Part shown: in pieces, positions 50,282 to 60,137 of the stretch
Numbering within the stretch: position 1 is the first letter of the stretch
How the letters are laid out: every line of letters starts with the position of its first letter
From: Planococcus halotolerans
GTDB lineage: Bacteria > Bacillota > Bacilli > Bacillales_A > Planococcaceae
DNA: 64,000 nt
Assembly (NCBI RefSeq): GCF_003289955.1
Contig: NZ_QLZR01000003.1
Location: 356,214 to 420,213 of the forward strand
Direction of reading: 5' to 3'
Position numbers and translations under genes: made by a program
Notes under the pieces: model-generated
Told to the model about the DNA's origin: nothing
Seen by the model: the letters and a program-made list of their open reading frames with translations, nothing else
The model's database searches: none

Positions 50282-51898
50282 GTGAAAAAGACTTGGTGGA
50301 AAGAAGCGGTGGTCTATCAGATTTATACACGGAGTTTCAAGGATACAAGCGGAGATGGCGTAGGGGATTTGAATGGCGTCACTGAAAAGCTGGATTATCT
50401 GCAAAGTTTAGGTGTGGATATCCTTTGGCTTTGTCCGATGTATAAATCTCCGAATGTCGATAACGGTTATGATGTCAGCGATTACCGGGATATCATGGAT
50501 GAGATGGGCACAATGGATGATTTTGATAATATGCTGAAAAATATCCATTCCCGGGGCATGAAGCTGATTCTGGATCTTGTCCTGAATCATACCAGCGATC
50601 AGCATCCCTGGTTTCTGGAGTCGAAGTCCTCCAAAGACAATCCGAAGCGGGATTGGTATATTTGGCGGGATAGGCCGACCAATTGGGAAAGCATTTTTGG
50701 AGGTCCGGCTTGGACATTCGATCCCAAAACGTATCAATTTTATCTGCATCTATATACCAAAAACCAAGTCGACTTAAACTGGGAAAACCCAGAAGTTCGG
50801 CGAGCTCTTTACGATATGATCATTTGGTGGATTGAAAAAGGGGTAGACGGCTTCCGTGTAGATGCCATCAACCACTTAAAAAAAGATTTATCGGATATGC
50901 CGAATCCGGAGGGCAGGAATTACGTGCCCGCCTGGGAAAAGATGACGAATGTAGAAGGCATACAGGATTTTCTTGAAGAGTTGCGCGACGAAACGTTTGC
51001 GAAGTATGATGTTGTCACAGTGGGAGAAGCAAATAGCGTAAAAGCCCACGAAATAGAAGAATGGATCAGTGAAGATAACGGGAAATTCAATATGATTTTC
51101 AGCCTCGAAGCTCACGAAAACTGGGATGCAAATCTGGATCCTGATCATAATGTAGTAAGACTGAAAGAAATTTTGGATCGCTGGCAGCGGAGCGCACAGG
51201 GCATTGCGTGGAATTCTTTGTATCTGGAAAATCATGATCGGCCGAGAACTGTTTCAACCTGGGGAGACGACAAGAGATACTGGAGGGAAAGTGCAACAGC
51301 TCTCGCTTGTATGTATTTTTTTATGCAGGGCACTCCATTCATCTATCAGGGACAGGAAATAGGAATGACGAATGCGCCATTTGACGATATAAAAATGTAC
51401 CGGGATGTGGAAACGAAAAATTTCTACCGGTATAAACGAAAACAAGAGGTTCCACACGAAGAATTGATGGCGACCATTAAAAAAGTCAGTCGTGACCACG
51501 CCCGCACCCCGATGCAATGGCATAGCGGGAAGAATGCCGGCTTTACAGAAGGCGAGCCCTGGATAAGCCTGAACCCCAATTACCGATGGCTTAATGTGGA
51601 GGCGCAGGAAAGAGACGAATTTTCAATCCTTTCTTTCTATAAAAAGATGATCCAATTGCGGCAGAACTATGAGTGCCTTTTGTATGGCAGCACAAAATTG
51701 GCTGAAACAGATTGTCCTGATGTTTATGCTTATATACGGGAATATGAAAATACCCGCATCCTTGTGGTGTCCCATCTGGACAGTGACGGCTGCCACTGGT
51801 CGCTGAAAGAAAAGGGTCAGCTCCTGTTAGCCAATTATCAGGAGTTTACTGAAGGCAGATTGCAGCCATATGAAGCGAGAATGTATTTATTGGAATAA
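50282..51898 (+). CDS. GH13 alpha-glucosidase (DAIN type), paralogue
   Basis: 538 aa, same length as the enzyme at 44.6 kb and clearly its paralogue. Catalytic Asp194 (GFRVDAIN), Glu249 (TVGEANS) and Asp319 (ENHDRPR). As in that enzyme, Ala follows the nucleophile, suggesting alpha-1,4 preference. The Ca-loop is DTSGDGVGD. GTG at 50282 with AAGGGGG; the frame above it is not supported. It stands 4 kb from the main cluster with no cre-like box upstream, so regulation may differ. Followed by an acetyltransferase after 39 bp. Confidence 0.88.
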   Translation: MKKTWWKEAVVYQIYTRSFKDTSGDGVGDLNGVTEKLDYLQSLGVDILWLCPMYKSPNVDNGYDVSDYRDIMDEMGTMDDFDNMLKNIHSRGMKLILDLVLNHTSDQHPWFLESKSSKDNPKRDWYIWRDRPTNWESIFGGPAWTFDPKTYQFYLHLYTKNQVDLNWENPEVRRALYDMIIWWIEKGVDGFRVDAINHLKKDLSDMPNPEGRNYVPAWEKMTNVEGIQDFLEELRDETFAKYDVVTVGEANSVKAHEIEEWISEDNGKFNMIFSLEAHENWDANLDPDHNVVRLKEILDRWQRSAQGIAWNSLYLENHDRPRTVSTWGDDKRYWRESATALACMYFFMQGTPFIYQGQEIGMTNAPFDDIKMYRDVETKNFYRYKRKQEVPHEELMATIKKVSRDHARTPMQWHSGKNAGFTEGEPWISLNPNYRWLNVEAQERDEFSILSFYKKMIQLRQNYECLLYGSTKLAETDCPDVYAYIREYENTRILVVSHLDSDGCHWSLKEKGQLLLANYQEFTEGRLQPYEARMYLLE

Positions 51899-51937
51899 AA
51901 CAGGAATGCAAACCTTGAAGATGGAGGAGAGAAGCAA

Positions 51938-52615
51938 TTGTATTATAAGGAACAATATGTATTTAAAGGCGAACAAATTTCAAAAGCGATTATCAGGAAT
52001 TACCGTGAAGAAGATTTTGACGCATTAATCAACATTCAAAGAGAGTGCTTTCCGCCGCCGTTTCCGGATGAACTGTTGTGGAATAAAAAACAATTGATGA
52101 GCCATCTTGACCATTACCCGGAAGGTGCGCTGTGCATAGAAATCGAGGGGGAACTGGCGGGCTCCCTGACAGGGATGCTTGTTGATCTTGATTCTGAAAA
52201 CCACTCGCATAATTGGGAAGAGGTTACAGATCGCGGTTATATCACTACTCACGAACCGGACGGAAAAAGTTTTTATATAGTAGATATCGGCATCAGGCCG
52301 TCGTTCCGGAAAATGGACCTGGGGAAGTTATTACTGCAGGCAGCTTATGAACGAGTGATTGAAGACCGGCTGGAGCGAGTGATTGGAGGCGGGCGGATGC
52401 CGGGCTATAAGCGTTTTTCAAAAGAAATGACGGCCAGCCAATATGCAGAGAAAGTATTGGCCGGCGAATTGAAAGATCCTGTCATCACTTTTCTGATGCG
52501 CAGCGGACGAATGCCGGTTGAGTTGGTGAAGGATTATCTGGATGACGAAGATTCGGGGAATTACGCTTTATTGATGGAATGGAAGAATCCTTTTATTCCG
52601 CATGAAAATGAATAA
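51938..52615 (+). CDS. GNAT family N-acetyltransferase
   Basis: 225 aa. The GNAT core is visible: IIRNYREEDFDALINIQ at the start, FYIVDIGIRPSFRKMDLGKLLLQ as the acetyl-CoA-binding R-x-x-x-x-G region, and VIGGGRMPGY afterwards. TTG start at 51938 with GGAGGAGAG. Acceptor unknown; likely in one transcript with the GH13 gene before it. Confidence 0.8.
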   Translation: MYYKEQYVFKGEQISKAIIRNYREEDFDALINIQRECFPPPFPDELLWNKKQLMSHLDHYPEGALCIEIEGELAGSLTGMLVDLDSENHSHNWEEVTDRGYITTHEPDGKSFYIVDIGIRPSFRKMDLGKLLLQAAYERVIEDRLERVIGGGRMPGYKRFSKEMTASQYAEKVLAGELKDPVITFLMRSGRMPVELVKDYLDDEDSGNYALLMEWKNPFIPHENE

Positions 52616-52631
52616 AGGACGGATAGAATTG

Positions 52632-52678
52632 GAAAAGGGACGCTCCCGATATCGTATCGAGGCGCCCCTTTGTTTGTT
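52632..52678. terminator. Terminator after the acetyltransferase
   Basis: AAAAGGG...CGC with GCG...CCCTTT arms around a CGAT/ATCG inner stem; T-rich on the plus strand. It could also end a minus-strand RNA from the region to its right. Confidence 0.65.
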
Positions 52679-52689
52679 TAAGGTAACAT

Positions 52690-52927
52690 TTATATAGCTT
52701 GATTCAATTTTTCAACCCTTCAAAAAGGGGAATCATTTCCGTTGAAAGTATTTGCTTTCAGTGCCGCGGTCAGTGTTCCACTGGGTGCTTTCTAACTTAA
52801 GCAACGTAAACCCTACCTTCTTTTACGTCCTTGCGATCCTCAAATCGCGCCAGTGTGAATAAGTATTCTCAAAAACATTAATGTAGAATGCCAGATTATC
52901 AAATATACCAGTTACCTCTGTGTTAAC
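52690..52927 (-). ncRNA. Candidate structured non-coding RNA
   Basis: No protein gene is visible in 52616-53065. On the minus strand, a good promoter (52934-52963) leads into a segment with several local hairpins: GCGCGATTTGAGGATCGC (about 52845), ACGTAAA...TTTACGT (about 52803-52827), CAGTG GAA CACTG (about 52768-52780) and GAAAG CAAATA CTTTC (52743-52758). The end is unclear; a GC stem at 52717-52735 or the hairpin at 52632 could terminate it. I recognise no known family, and it is not 6S, SRP, RNase P or tmRNA by motif. It could alternatively be an untranscribed repeat. Confidence 0.4.
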
Positions 52928-52933
52928 TTAAAT

Positions 52934-52963
52934 ATTATTGCACATACTAAGCGCGTTTGTCAA
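52934..52963 (-). promoter_or_regulatory. Minus-strand promoter for the candidate RNA
   Basis: TTGACA (complement of 52958-52963), 18-bp spacer, AATAAT (complement of 52934-52939) with an extended TGC just before it. Confidence 0.55.
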
Positions 52964-53000
52964 ATTGAGCTCTTTTAATCAAGTGTATAATCGGCTTTCG

Positions 53001-53029
53001 TTTTTGAAATGGGTCCAATAGGGTATAAT
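53001..53029 (+). promoter_or_regulatory. Probable pncB promoter
   Basis: TTTTTG (53001-53006), 17-bp spacer, TATAAT (53024-53029). A second TATAAT at 52986-52991 has TTGAGC only 15 bp upstream. Confidence 0.5.
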
Positions 53030-53065
53030 TAAGTGAACTTATGAAAAGCGGAAGAAGGAGATCAT

Positions 53066-54535
53066 ATGCAAAATACGAATTATGCGGATGACAGTCTGGC
53101 CCTGCACACCGATTTATACCAGATTAATATGGTGGAAGCTTATTGGGCGGATGGCATGCATGAACGGAAAGCGGTATTTGAATTGTTTTTCCGTAAACTG
53201 CCGTTTGGCAACGGCTATGCGATTTTTGCCGGATTGGAGCGGGTATTGGAATACCTCAAGAACTTTAAGTTCTCTGAAACGGATTTGACTTATTTAAAGG
53301 AAATAGGCTACAAAGATGATTTTCTGGCTTACTTGGAAACCATTAAATTTACCGGAGATGTTTATTCCGTCGTGGAAGGCGAAATCGTTTTCCAGAATGA
53401 GCCATTGATTCGTATCGAAAGCACTCTAGCTGAAGCACAGCTGATAGAAACCGCTTTACTCAACATCGTCAATTACCAAACATTGATTGCGACCAAAGCC
53501 AGCCGCATCAAACAGATTGTAAAAGAAGACCGTGTCATGGAATTCGGCACTCGCCGCGCCCAGGAAATGGACGCAGCGATTTGGGGTTCGCGTGCTGCGT
53601 TTATCGGCGGATTGGAAGCGACAAGCAATGTCCGGGCCGGAAAATTATTCGGTATACCGGTAGCAGGTACACATGCCCATTCGATGGTACAGGCCTATAA
53701 AGATGAATACGAAGCTTTCCATGCCTATGCGAAACGCCATAAAAATTGCGTTTTCCTTGTGGATACATATGATACATTAAAATCAGGCCTTCCAATTGCC
53801 ATTCAAGTGGCTAAAGAATTGGGAGATAAAATCAACTTCCAGGGTATTCGCCTGGATAGTGGAGACATTGCGTTCCTGTCAAAAGAAGCACGGAAGATGC
53901 TGGATGGAGCCGGCTTCACAGATGTCGAAATCGTCGTGTCGAATGACTTGGACGAATACACCATCCTGAATCTGAAAGCCCAAGGCGCGCAAGTCGACTC
54001 TTGGGGAATCGGCACAAAACTGATTACTGCTTATGATCAGCCTGCACTTGGAGCTGTCTACAAACTCGTTGCAATTGAAAACGAACAAGACGAGATGGAA
54101 GACACCATCAAAATATCGGGGAATGCTGAGAAAGTCACAACGCCTGGATTGAAAAAAGTTTATCGGATCATAGACAGGGAAAACGGGAAATCAGAAGGGG
54201 ATTATATCACCATGGTGGATGAAGATCCGGAAAAGGAAGAACGCTTAAAAATGTTCCATCCGGTACACACTTTCGTATCGAAGTTCGTTACCAATTTTGA
54301 CGCGGTGAATATTCATGCCCAGGTGGTGAAAAATGGTGAAATTACTTATGTCTACCCTTCGATTCAGGAAGTGCAGGATTACGCGAAGAGAAGTCTGGAA
54401 CTGCTGTGGGACGAATATAAACGCTCTTTGAATCCTGAAGAATATCCAGTCGATCTCAGCCAAAAATGCTGGGACAACAAAATGCGCAATATCCAGGAAG
54501 TACGCGATTCAATTCAAAGCTTCTCAAAACGATAG
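53066..54535 (+). CDS. pncB: Nicotinate phosphoribosyltransferase
   Basis: 489 aa. It makes nicotinate mononucleotide from nicotinate and PRPP in NAD salvage. Characteristic blocks are [12 protein letters not shown] at the start, [23 protein letters not shown] (in outline), [10 protein letters not shown] with the conserved His, and [17 protein letters not shown]. The ATG at 53066 has AAGGAG. nadE follows 11 bp later with its ribosome site overlapping this stop codon, the same pair as in many Bacillota. Confidence 0.95.
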   Translation: MQNTNYADDSLALHTDLYQINMVEAYWADGMHERKAVFELFFRKLPFGNGYAIFAGLERVLEYLKNFKFSETDLTYLKEIGYKDDFLAYLETIKFTGDVYSVVEGEIVFQNEPLIRIESTLAEAQLIETALLNIVNYQTLIATKASRIKQIVKEDRVMEFGTRRAQEMDAAIWGSRAAFIGGLEATSNVRAGKLFGIPVAGTHAHSMVQAYKDEYEAFHAYAKRHKNCVFLVDTYDTLKSGLPIAIQVAKELGDKINFQGIRLDSGDIAFLSKEARKMLDGAGFTDVEIVVSNDLDEYTILNLKAQGAQVDSWGIGTKLITAYDQPALGAVYKLVAIENEQDEMEDTIKISGNAEKVTTPGLKKVYRIIDRENGKSEGDYITMVDEDPEKEERLKMFHPVHTFVSKFVTNFDAVNIHAQVVKNGEITYVYPSIQEVQDYAKRSLELLWDEYKRSLNPEEYPVDLSQKCWDNKMRNIQEVRDSIQSFSKR

Positions 54536-54546
54536 GAGGATTTTAC

Positions 54547-55374
54547 ATGACAGAACTGCAACAGAAAATCATTGAAGAAATGAAAGTTCAGCCAGAAATC
54601 AACCCGCGTGAAGAAATAGAGCGAACTGTTTCATTCCTGAAGGAATATATGAAAAAACATCCCTTCCTTGAAGGATTCGTACTTGGGATTTCAGGGGGGC
54701 AGGATTCGACGCTGGTTGGAAAAATGGCTCAAATAGCCGTCGACCAATTGAATGAGGAAACCGGTAGCGATAAATACGGTTTCTACGCAGTCCGCCTGCC
54801 ATATGGAGAACAGTTCGATGAACACGATGCGCAAGACGCATTGGAATTCATCAATCCGACGAAAACCTACACTATAAATATTAAAGAAGCTGTCGACGCA
54901 AGTGACCGCGCTTTGGAAGAAGCGGGTATTGAATTGACGGATTTCATCAAAGGCAATGAAAAAGCGAGAGAGCGCATGAAAGCCCAATATTCTGTGGCGG
55001 CTATGCACAATGCAGTCGTGCTCGGCACGGATCACGCAGCCGAAGCCATCACCGGTTTCTATACAAAACACGGCGACGGTGCAGCGGATCTCACACCTCT
55101 TTTCCGTCTGAACAAAAGACAAGGCAAACAATTGCTGAAGGAATTGGGGAGTCCGGAACATCTTTATAACAAGATTCCCACTGCCGATCTTGAAGAAGAC
55201 AAGCCGGCAATTCCGGATGAAGTTGCGCTCGGCATAACATATGACATGATCGATGATTACCTGGAAGGCAAGAAGATACCGGATGAAGCACGGGAAAAAC
55301 TGGAAGGTTATTATCTGAAGACGCAGCATAAACGCATGTTGCCGATTACTGTCTTCGATGATTTCTGGAAATAA
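54547..55374 (+). CDS. nadE: Ammonia-dependent NAD+ synthetase
   Basis: 275 aa, the normal size of the NH3-dependent enzyme. P-loop [14 protein letters not shown] near residues 45-58, then [22 protein letters not shown] in the deamido-NAD pocket. It forms NAD+ from deamido-NAD+. The frame runs back to 54466 inside pncB, but ATG at 54547 with AGGAGG is the real start. Operon with pncB; terminator follows. Confidence 0.96.
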   Translation: MTELQQKIIEEMKVQPEINPREEIERTVSFLKEYMKKHPFLEGFVLGISGGQDSTLVGKMAQIAVDQLNEETGSDKYGFYAVRLPYGEQFDEHDAQDALEFINPTKTYTINIKEAVDASDRALEEAGIELTDFIKGNEKARERMKAQYSVAAMHNAVVLGTDHAAEAITGFYTKHGDGAADLTPLFRLNKRQGKQLLKELGSPEHLYNKIPTADLEEDKPAIPDEVALGITYDMIDDYLEGKKIPDEAREKLEGYYLKTQHKRMLPITVFDDFWK

Positions 55375-55387
55375 ATTTAAAATCTGC

Positions 55388-55413
55388 AAAGTCCTCCAAA
55401 CGGAGGGCTTTTC
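55388..55413 (+). terminator. Terminator of pncB-nadE
   Basis: AAAGTCCTCC AAAC GGAGGGCTTTT. Confidence 0.8.
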
Positions 55414-55449
55414 TTTATGCAAAAAAGCCGCTCTCCTGTTACTGCATAG

Positions 55450-55478
55450 TTGAGTTATTGCTTATAATTCGTTATGCT
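55450..55478 (+). promoter_or_regulatory. Promoter of the MoxR-DUF58-transglutaminase operon
   Basis: TTGAGT (55450-55455), 17-bp spacer, TATGCT (55473-55478). Confidence 0.6.
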
Positions 55479-55537
55479 AATGAGTAAGAATGTGACAATT
55501 CAAAATATTATTTGTCACCCATTGGGGGAAAATTATA

Positions 55538-56488
55538 ATGAATCCAAAAGATCAACTAAACAAAGTTATTGATAATATTGAAAAAGTCATTATCGGCAAG
55601 CGGGATATCGCCGAATTGAGTATGGTGGCCATGCTGTCCCATGGGCATGTCCTGCTTGAAGACGTACCAGGTGTAGGGAAGACCATGCTGGTCCGGGCAT
55701 TGGCGAAATCGGTCGGCGCGGATTTTAAGCGCATTCAGTTTACCCCTGACTTATTGCCCTCAGATGTTGTCGGCGTTTCGATCTACAATCCAAAAGACAT
55801 GGAATTCAATTTCCGCCCGGGTCCGATTATGGGCAATATCATTTTAGCCGATGAAATTAACCGTACCTCCCCGAAAACACAATCTTCACTGCTTGAGGCA
55901 ATGGAAGAAGCTTCCGTTACCATTGACGGCGTCACTATGCAGATTCCTAAACCATTTTTTGTTATGGCCACCCAAAATCCAATTGAATATGAAGGAACAT
56001 ATCCATTGCCGGAAGCGCAACTGGATCGTTTTCTCCTGAAAATTAAAATGGGCTATCCTACTTCCAAAGAAGAAATGGAAGTCTTGAACCGTTCACAGCT
56101 TTCCATGCCAATCGAAGACCTGCAATCAGTCATATCTCTTGAAGAATTGCTGGAATTGCAGCGGGAAGCGAAAAACATCAAAGTGGATGAAACAATCCGA
56201 AGCTATATTGTCGACCTTGCCCGTCAAACACGAAACGATCCTTATGTTTACTTGGGGGTCAGCCCCCGGGGATCGATTGCCTTGATGAAGTCGGCACAGG
56301 CTTATGCTCTATTGAAAGGACGGGATTTCGTGACGCCGGATGATGTTCAATACCTGGCTAAATTCGTTTTTGGACACCGCATCATGCTCCATTCAGAAGC
56401 CCGTTATGACGGTATTTCAGCAGAAGAAATCACTGAGCGCATCTTAACGAAGACCAAAGTGCCTGTCCAAAGGCTAGTCGGCCAATGA
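55538..56488 (+). CDS. yeaC: MoxR-family AAA+ ATPase
   Basis: 316 aa. Walker A PGVGKT at 44-49, Walker B LADEIN, and the MoxR insert PEAQLDRFLLK with the sensor MATQNPIEYEG. MoxR proteins act as chaperones, often for a VWA or DUF58 partner. The stop overlaps the ATG of the DUF58 gene by 4 bp. Order MoxR-DUF58-TGase-guaA equals yeaC-yeaD-yebA-guaA of Bacillus subtilis. Confidence 0.92.
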   Translation: MNPKDQLNKVIDNIEKVIIGKRDIAELSMVAMLSHGHVLLEDVPGVGKTMLVRALAKSVGADFKRIQFTPDLLPSDVVGVSIYNPKDMEFNFRPGPIMGNIILADEINRTSPKTQSSLLEAMEEASVTIDGVTMQIPKPFFVMATQNPIEYEGTYPLPEAQLDRFLLKIKMGYPTSKEEMEVLNRSQLSMPIEDLQSVISLEELLELQREAKNIKVDETIRSYIVDLARQTRNDPYVYLGVSPRGSIALMKSAQAYALLKGRDFVTPDDVQYLAKFVFGHRIMLHSEARYDGISAEEITERILTKTKVPVQRLVGQ

Positions 56489-57699
56489 AACGAATCAAAA
56501 AAGCCCTATCGTTATGGGGAAGAATAATTTTTGTGATTTTTATCCTGTTGCTTACTTTTTCATTTGCGATGTTCCAGGGCGGTTTTGTCAGCTGGTTCAT
56601 CTTTTACATGGCTTTGCCATTTGTTCTGTATTCCTTGCTGTTAGTTTTTTATCCGCTTCAGGATATTGAATTGAACCGCCAAATCCATACAACGCAAATC
56701 AGAAGAGGACAGAAATACTCAGCAACAGTACATTTTAAGCGCAAATTATCCTTTCCTCTTCTATATACAGTATTGACAGAGAAAACAAACTCGATCGCTT
56801 TGCGAAAAAGGAATCCTTCGGATAATCGGTCAATGTTCATGCCTGGTTTTCGCAAAACCCATACCTGGCATTATGAAATTGAAGATATGCCAAGAGGCGA
56901 ACACGTTTTGGAAGGCATTGAGCTGGAAATTGCAGATTTTTTTGGCTGGACCAAAAAAACGAAAATGTTCCCCTTGAAACAAACAATCCTTGTCTATCCA
57001 AAAACACATGATATTCCTTATCGTGCCCTTGAATCCAGTTATGACCAAGGAGCTATGGCAGCGCCCCATACATTGGTAAAAGATACGACAATGGCTACAG
57101 GCATCCGTGATTACCAGCCGGGAGATCGTGTTTCTTGGATTCATTGGAAATCATTTGCACGGACCCAGACCCTGCGCACCAAAGAATTCGAAGACAGACA
57201 GGCCGAAGATTTATTTCTTCTGGATGACCGAAAGCCTTCGGAAAAATTTGAACTGCAGGTGGAACTGGTAGCTTCTTTGCTGCAGTCTATCGTCAGAGGC
57301 AATTCAAGTGTTGCCTATCTATCTGTTGGAAACAGTATCGATTCATTTCCTGTGATTCATTCAGAGAGCCACTTGCAGCGGGTTATGTATCATCTGACAA
57401 AAGTATTGCCTGATTTGGACCGGCCTGCTGATGAAGTGGTTAGCCGGGATCTTCAGCAAATCCGTGCTTCAACAGTGATTTATGTAACCGCTAAATTGAC
57501 GGTTGAAATGGTCGATGCCATCCGGAGAAATGTGAAAAACCTCAATACCTGCATGTGCCTCGTCGTAACGAATAACGGCGAAAAGTTTGGGAAGGCAGAC
57601 GAAGCCGCCCGTCAATTTGCAGTATCAAAAGGTTTTATCGTCAAACTTGTAGCACCGGAGAACTTCGCTTCGGTCTTTACGGAGGTGAGCCGCAAATGA
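56485..57699 (+). CDS. yeaD: DUF58 membrane-associated protein
   Basis: 404 aa. Two transmembrane segments lie in residues 10-60; the DUF58 block GIRDYQPGDRVSWIHWKSFART is near residues 203-224. The C-terminal region resembles a VWA-type fold. It overlaps both neighbours by 4 bp, so the three genes are translationally coupled, and it is likely the client of the MoxR ATPase. Function in cells unclear; cell-envelope role is inferred. Confidence 0.9.
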   Translation: MKRIKKALSLWGRIIFVIFILLLTFSFAMFQGGFVSWFIFYMALPFVLYSLLLVFYPLQDIELNRQIHTTQIRRGQKYSATVHFKRKLSFPLLYTVLTEKTNSIALRKRNPSDNRSMFMPGFRKTHTWHYEIEDMPRGEHVLEGIELEIADFFGWTKKTKMFPLKQTILVYPKTHDIPYRALESSYDQGAMAAPHTLVKDTTMATGIRDYQPGDRVSWIHWKSFARTQTLRTKEFEDRQAEDLFLLDDRKPSEKFELQVELVASLLQSIVRGNSSVAYLSVGNSIDSFPVIHSESHLQRVMYHLTKVLPDLDRPADEVVSRDLQQIRASTVIYVTAKLTVEMVDAIRRNVKNLNTCMCLVVTNNGEKFGKADEAARQFAVSKGFIVKLVAPENFASVFTEVSRK

Positions 57700-59891
57700 A
57701 TTCCATTCGAAAAAACAAGGCATTCATGGCGATACTGTATATTTTAGTTTTCCTCTTGTTGGCGGAATGGCTTACTCCTGTCATCACCTTGACCGATACC
57801 GGCCATAAAACGTTATTTCTTGTGTTTATCGGGATCAGTCTGCTCATGGCTTTTTTGCAAGTGCATTGGGCAATCTCTGCTGGTGTGAAAATACTCTATA
57901 TTATGTGGTTTCTCATCAATGTTTATACTGAATCCGCTTTTTTCTCTTTTGAAGCTTTAGGATTTATTCTTTCTGACCTGCGGATAAATGTAGAGGCGCT
58001 GTTTTCCCAGGACTGGGCCCAAACAACCGATATATTCAGGACTGTACTATTTTTCAGCTTGTTATGGATGGCTGTTTACCTTATCCATTATTGGGTCAGT
58101 TTCCGTTTAAGTATTTTCCTTTTTTATATTCTGACGGTTATCTTCATCGCGGTTCTGGACACATTCAGCCCTTACAATGGGGATACTGCAATTGTCCGCA
58201 TTATGGTTGTCGGCCTCATGCTTGCAGGGTTGCTTCATTTGGCAAGATGGCTTGAAGGTCACCGTATCAATGAAACAATCGAACGTTTAGCGAGTTTCAT
58301 TATCCCGTTATTCCTGATGGTCGCGGTTTCCACAGCCCTGGCACTTTATTTGCCGAAAGCAGGGCCGTTATGGCCTGACCCGGTTCCATATATCACTTCG
58401 TTTTCCGGTGAAGGGGGACCGGGGCCGGCTGCAGTCGGGAGAATTGGTTATGGAGTAGATGATTCCGAACTTGGTGGATCTTTTCTTGGAGATGATACCC
58501 CGGCGTTTCGGGCGGAAGTCGAAGATGGACAGTACTGGAAAGTTGAAACGAAAGATGTTTATACGACGAAAGGCTGGGAGCTGAGTGAACCCGGCGCCGA
58601 CCCGGTTCTTTACAGTAACGGTGATCTTATCGAAACAGAGTTTGAGCCAGGAGCTGAAGACGAATCGCTCAACGCAGTACTTGAAATGGAACAGGATTTT
58701 CCGTTTGTTCTCTACCCGTATGGAATAGAATCCATTCAGATGGAAGGGGAAATACGTTACAGTTATTCCCCGGTTGATCAGAAAATCGAACCGTTATTAA
58801 GCGGGGCGCCGTATGAGCCGGATGCTGTGGAAATTCAATTCAATGAACCGGTCTACAGTTTAACGGGTCTTCGTGAAACAACTGTCGATAAATTGGCTGA
58901 GCTGCCGCCGGAATTTGACCGCTATAAACAGTTGCCGGATGAATTGCCGCAGCGAGTCAGAGACCTTGCAGAAGAAATCACGATGAATTCTGAAACTGTT
59001 TATGATAAAGCTCGAGCTGTAGAAGACTATTTCGAAAGAAATGATTTCGAATACAGCCTGACAAATATTCCAGTGCCTGAAGAAGACCAGGATTACGTTG
59101 ATCAATTCTTATTTGAAACCAAGCGCGGCTATTGTGATAACTTTTCAACTTCCATGGTAGTTTTGCTGCGCAGTCTGGATATTCCTGCACGCTGGGTAAA
59201 AGGGTTTAACGAAGGTCTGCAAGTGGACAGCGACAATGAACGCGAAACTGAAATATACGAAGTCACCAATAACAATGCCCATTCATGGGTGGAAGCTTAC
59301 ATGCCTGGTGTTGGTTGGATGCTGTTTGAACCGACCATCGGCTTTACAGGATCTTCCGAAATCGATTTTGATTTGGACATCGATTCATCAGACCCGGAAG
59401 AACAAGAGTTGCCGGAGCGTCCGCAACAGCCGGAACTTGAAGAAGAAGAGGATGCTGCAGCGGCTGCGTCTGAAGGGTCAAACGGTCCTGGGTTATGGGA
59501 GCGGATAAATGAATTTGTATCAGAACATAAAGGAGCTGTATTTTTAGGAGCAGCAGCTTCTGTATTCCTGGCAGTATTGTTATTTCTCAAACGCCAGAGA
59601 TGGCTGCCGAAAGTATTGGTTCCATATTACCGAAGAAGAAATGGCAAACAGACATTTGAAAAAGCCTATCTCCGCTTATTGAAACAATTGGATCTCTACG
59701 GCATTAAAAGGGAAGATGGGCAGACATTGATGTCTTATGCCAGATATATCGACTCTTTCTTCGGGACAAAGGAAATGACCCGTTTGACGGCTTCTTATGA
59801 GCAGTCCGTCTACGGTGGCCGTCCGGAAACTGTTGAATGGCGCGAATTGAAGGAAAGTTGGGAAAACTTAATCAATCGCACAAGCAGTTGA
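57696..59891 (+). CDS. yebA: Transmembrane transglutaminase-like protein (TgpA type)
   Basis: 731 aa. About seven transmembrane segments in residues 10-220, an extracellular transglutaminase-like core with Cys480 (KRGYCDNFST), His529 (NNAHSWVEAY) and Glu545 in FEPT (Asp in many homologues), an acidic Glu/Ala-rich linker around 575-600, another membrane segment (about 615-633) and a C-terminal DUF4129 domain. Third gene of the MoxR operon. A protease or cross-linking role outside the cell is plausible but unproven. Confidence 0.9.
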   Translation: MNSIRKNKAFMAILYILVFLLLAEWLTPVITLTDTGHKTLFLVFIGISLLMAFLQVHWAISAGVKILYIMWFLINVYTESAFFSFEALGFILSDLRINVEALFSQDWAQTTDIFRTVLFFSLLWMAVYLIHYWVSFRLSIFLFYILTVIFIAVLDTFSPYNGDTAIVRIMVVGLMLAGLLHLARWLEGHRINETIERLASFIIPLFLMVAVSTALALYLPKAGPLWPDPVPYITSFSGEGGPGPAAVGRIGYGVDDSELGGSFLGDDTPAFRAEVEDGQYWKVETKDVYTTKGWELSEPGADPVLYSNGDLIETEFEPGAEDESLNAVLEMEQDFPFVLYPYGIESIQMEGEIRYSYSPVDQKIEPLLSGAPYEPDAVEIQFNEPVYSLTGLRETTVDKLAELPPEFDRYKQLPDELPQRVRDLAEEITMNSETVYDKARAVEDYFERNDFEYSLTNIPVPEEDQDYVDQFLFETKRGYCDNFSTSMVVLLRSLDIPARWVKGFNEGLQVDSDNERETEIYEVTNNNAHSWVEAYMPGVGWMLFEPTIGFTGSSEIDFDLDIDSSDPEEQELPERPQQPELEEEEDAAAAASEGSNGPGLWERINEFVSEHKGAVFLGAAASVFLAVLLFLKRQRWLPKVLVPYYRRRNGKQTFEKAYLRLLKQLDLYGIKREDGQTLMSYARYIDSFFGTKEMTRLTASYEQSVYGGRPETVEWRELKESWENLINRTSS

Positions 59892-59916
59892 TTTTGCCCG
59901 GGCTAACTTGTACAAT
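59888..59916 (+). promoter_or_regulatory. guaA promoter
   Basis: TTGATT (59888-59893, overlapping the end of the previous gene), 17-bp spacer, TACAAT (59911-59916). Transcription would start just before the riboswitch. Confidence 0.6.
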
Positions 59917-59938
59917 TGAGAAAATTATAAGTACAGGT

Positions 59939-60011
59939 GCCCTCATATATGTCCGGTGATATGGATCGGATGTCTCTACCAAGTCTCCGGAAATGACTTG
60001 ACTATGAAGGC
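59939..60011 (+). promoter_or_regulatory. Purine riboswitch aptamer (guanine class) upstream of guaA
   Basis: Conserved elements are CTCATATA, GATATGGATCGGA, TCTCTACCAAG and GGAAATGACTTGACTATGAAGG (in part). The specificity base in TTGACTATG is C, which pairs guanine or hypoxanthine (adenine aptamers have U). A terminator follows directly. Confidence 0.88.
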
Positions 60012-60052
60012 GGATGCCGCATGCATATTTTTGCATGGGGCTTCGCCTTTTT
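60007..60052 (+). terminator. Riboswitch-controlled terminator before guaA
   Basis: AAGGCG...GCATGCA loop TGCATG...CGCCTTTTT; its left arm shares the 3' P1 strand of the aptamer, so ligand binding favours termination. Confidence 0.82.
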
Positions 60053-60137
60053 GATGTAGAGCAAAAGAACGCGAGGAGCTTTTTCGCGTTCTTTTATTAT
60101 TTGTGCCGCCTGAAATCGATCAGAAGAGGTGAAGGTT

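Noticed and set aside
52690..52927. T-box riboswitch on the minus strand (GTGGAAC...ACCGCGG resemblance).
   Set aside because: The T-box bulge order is wrong, stem I motifs are absent, and no minus-strand synthetase or amino-acid gene lies downstream.
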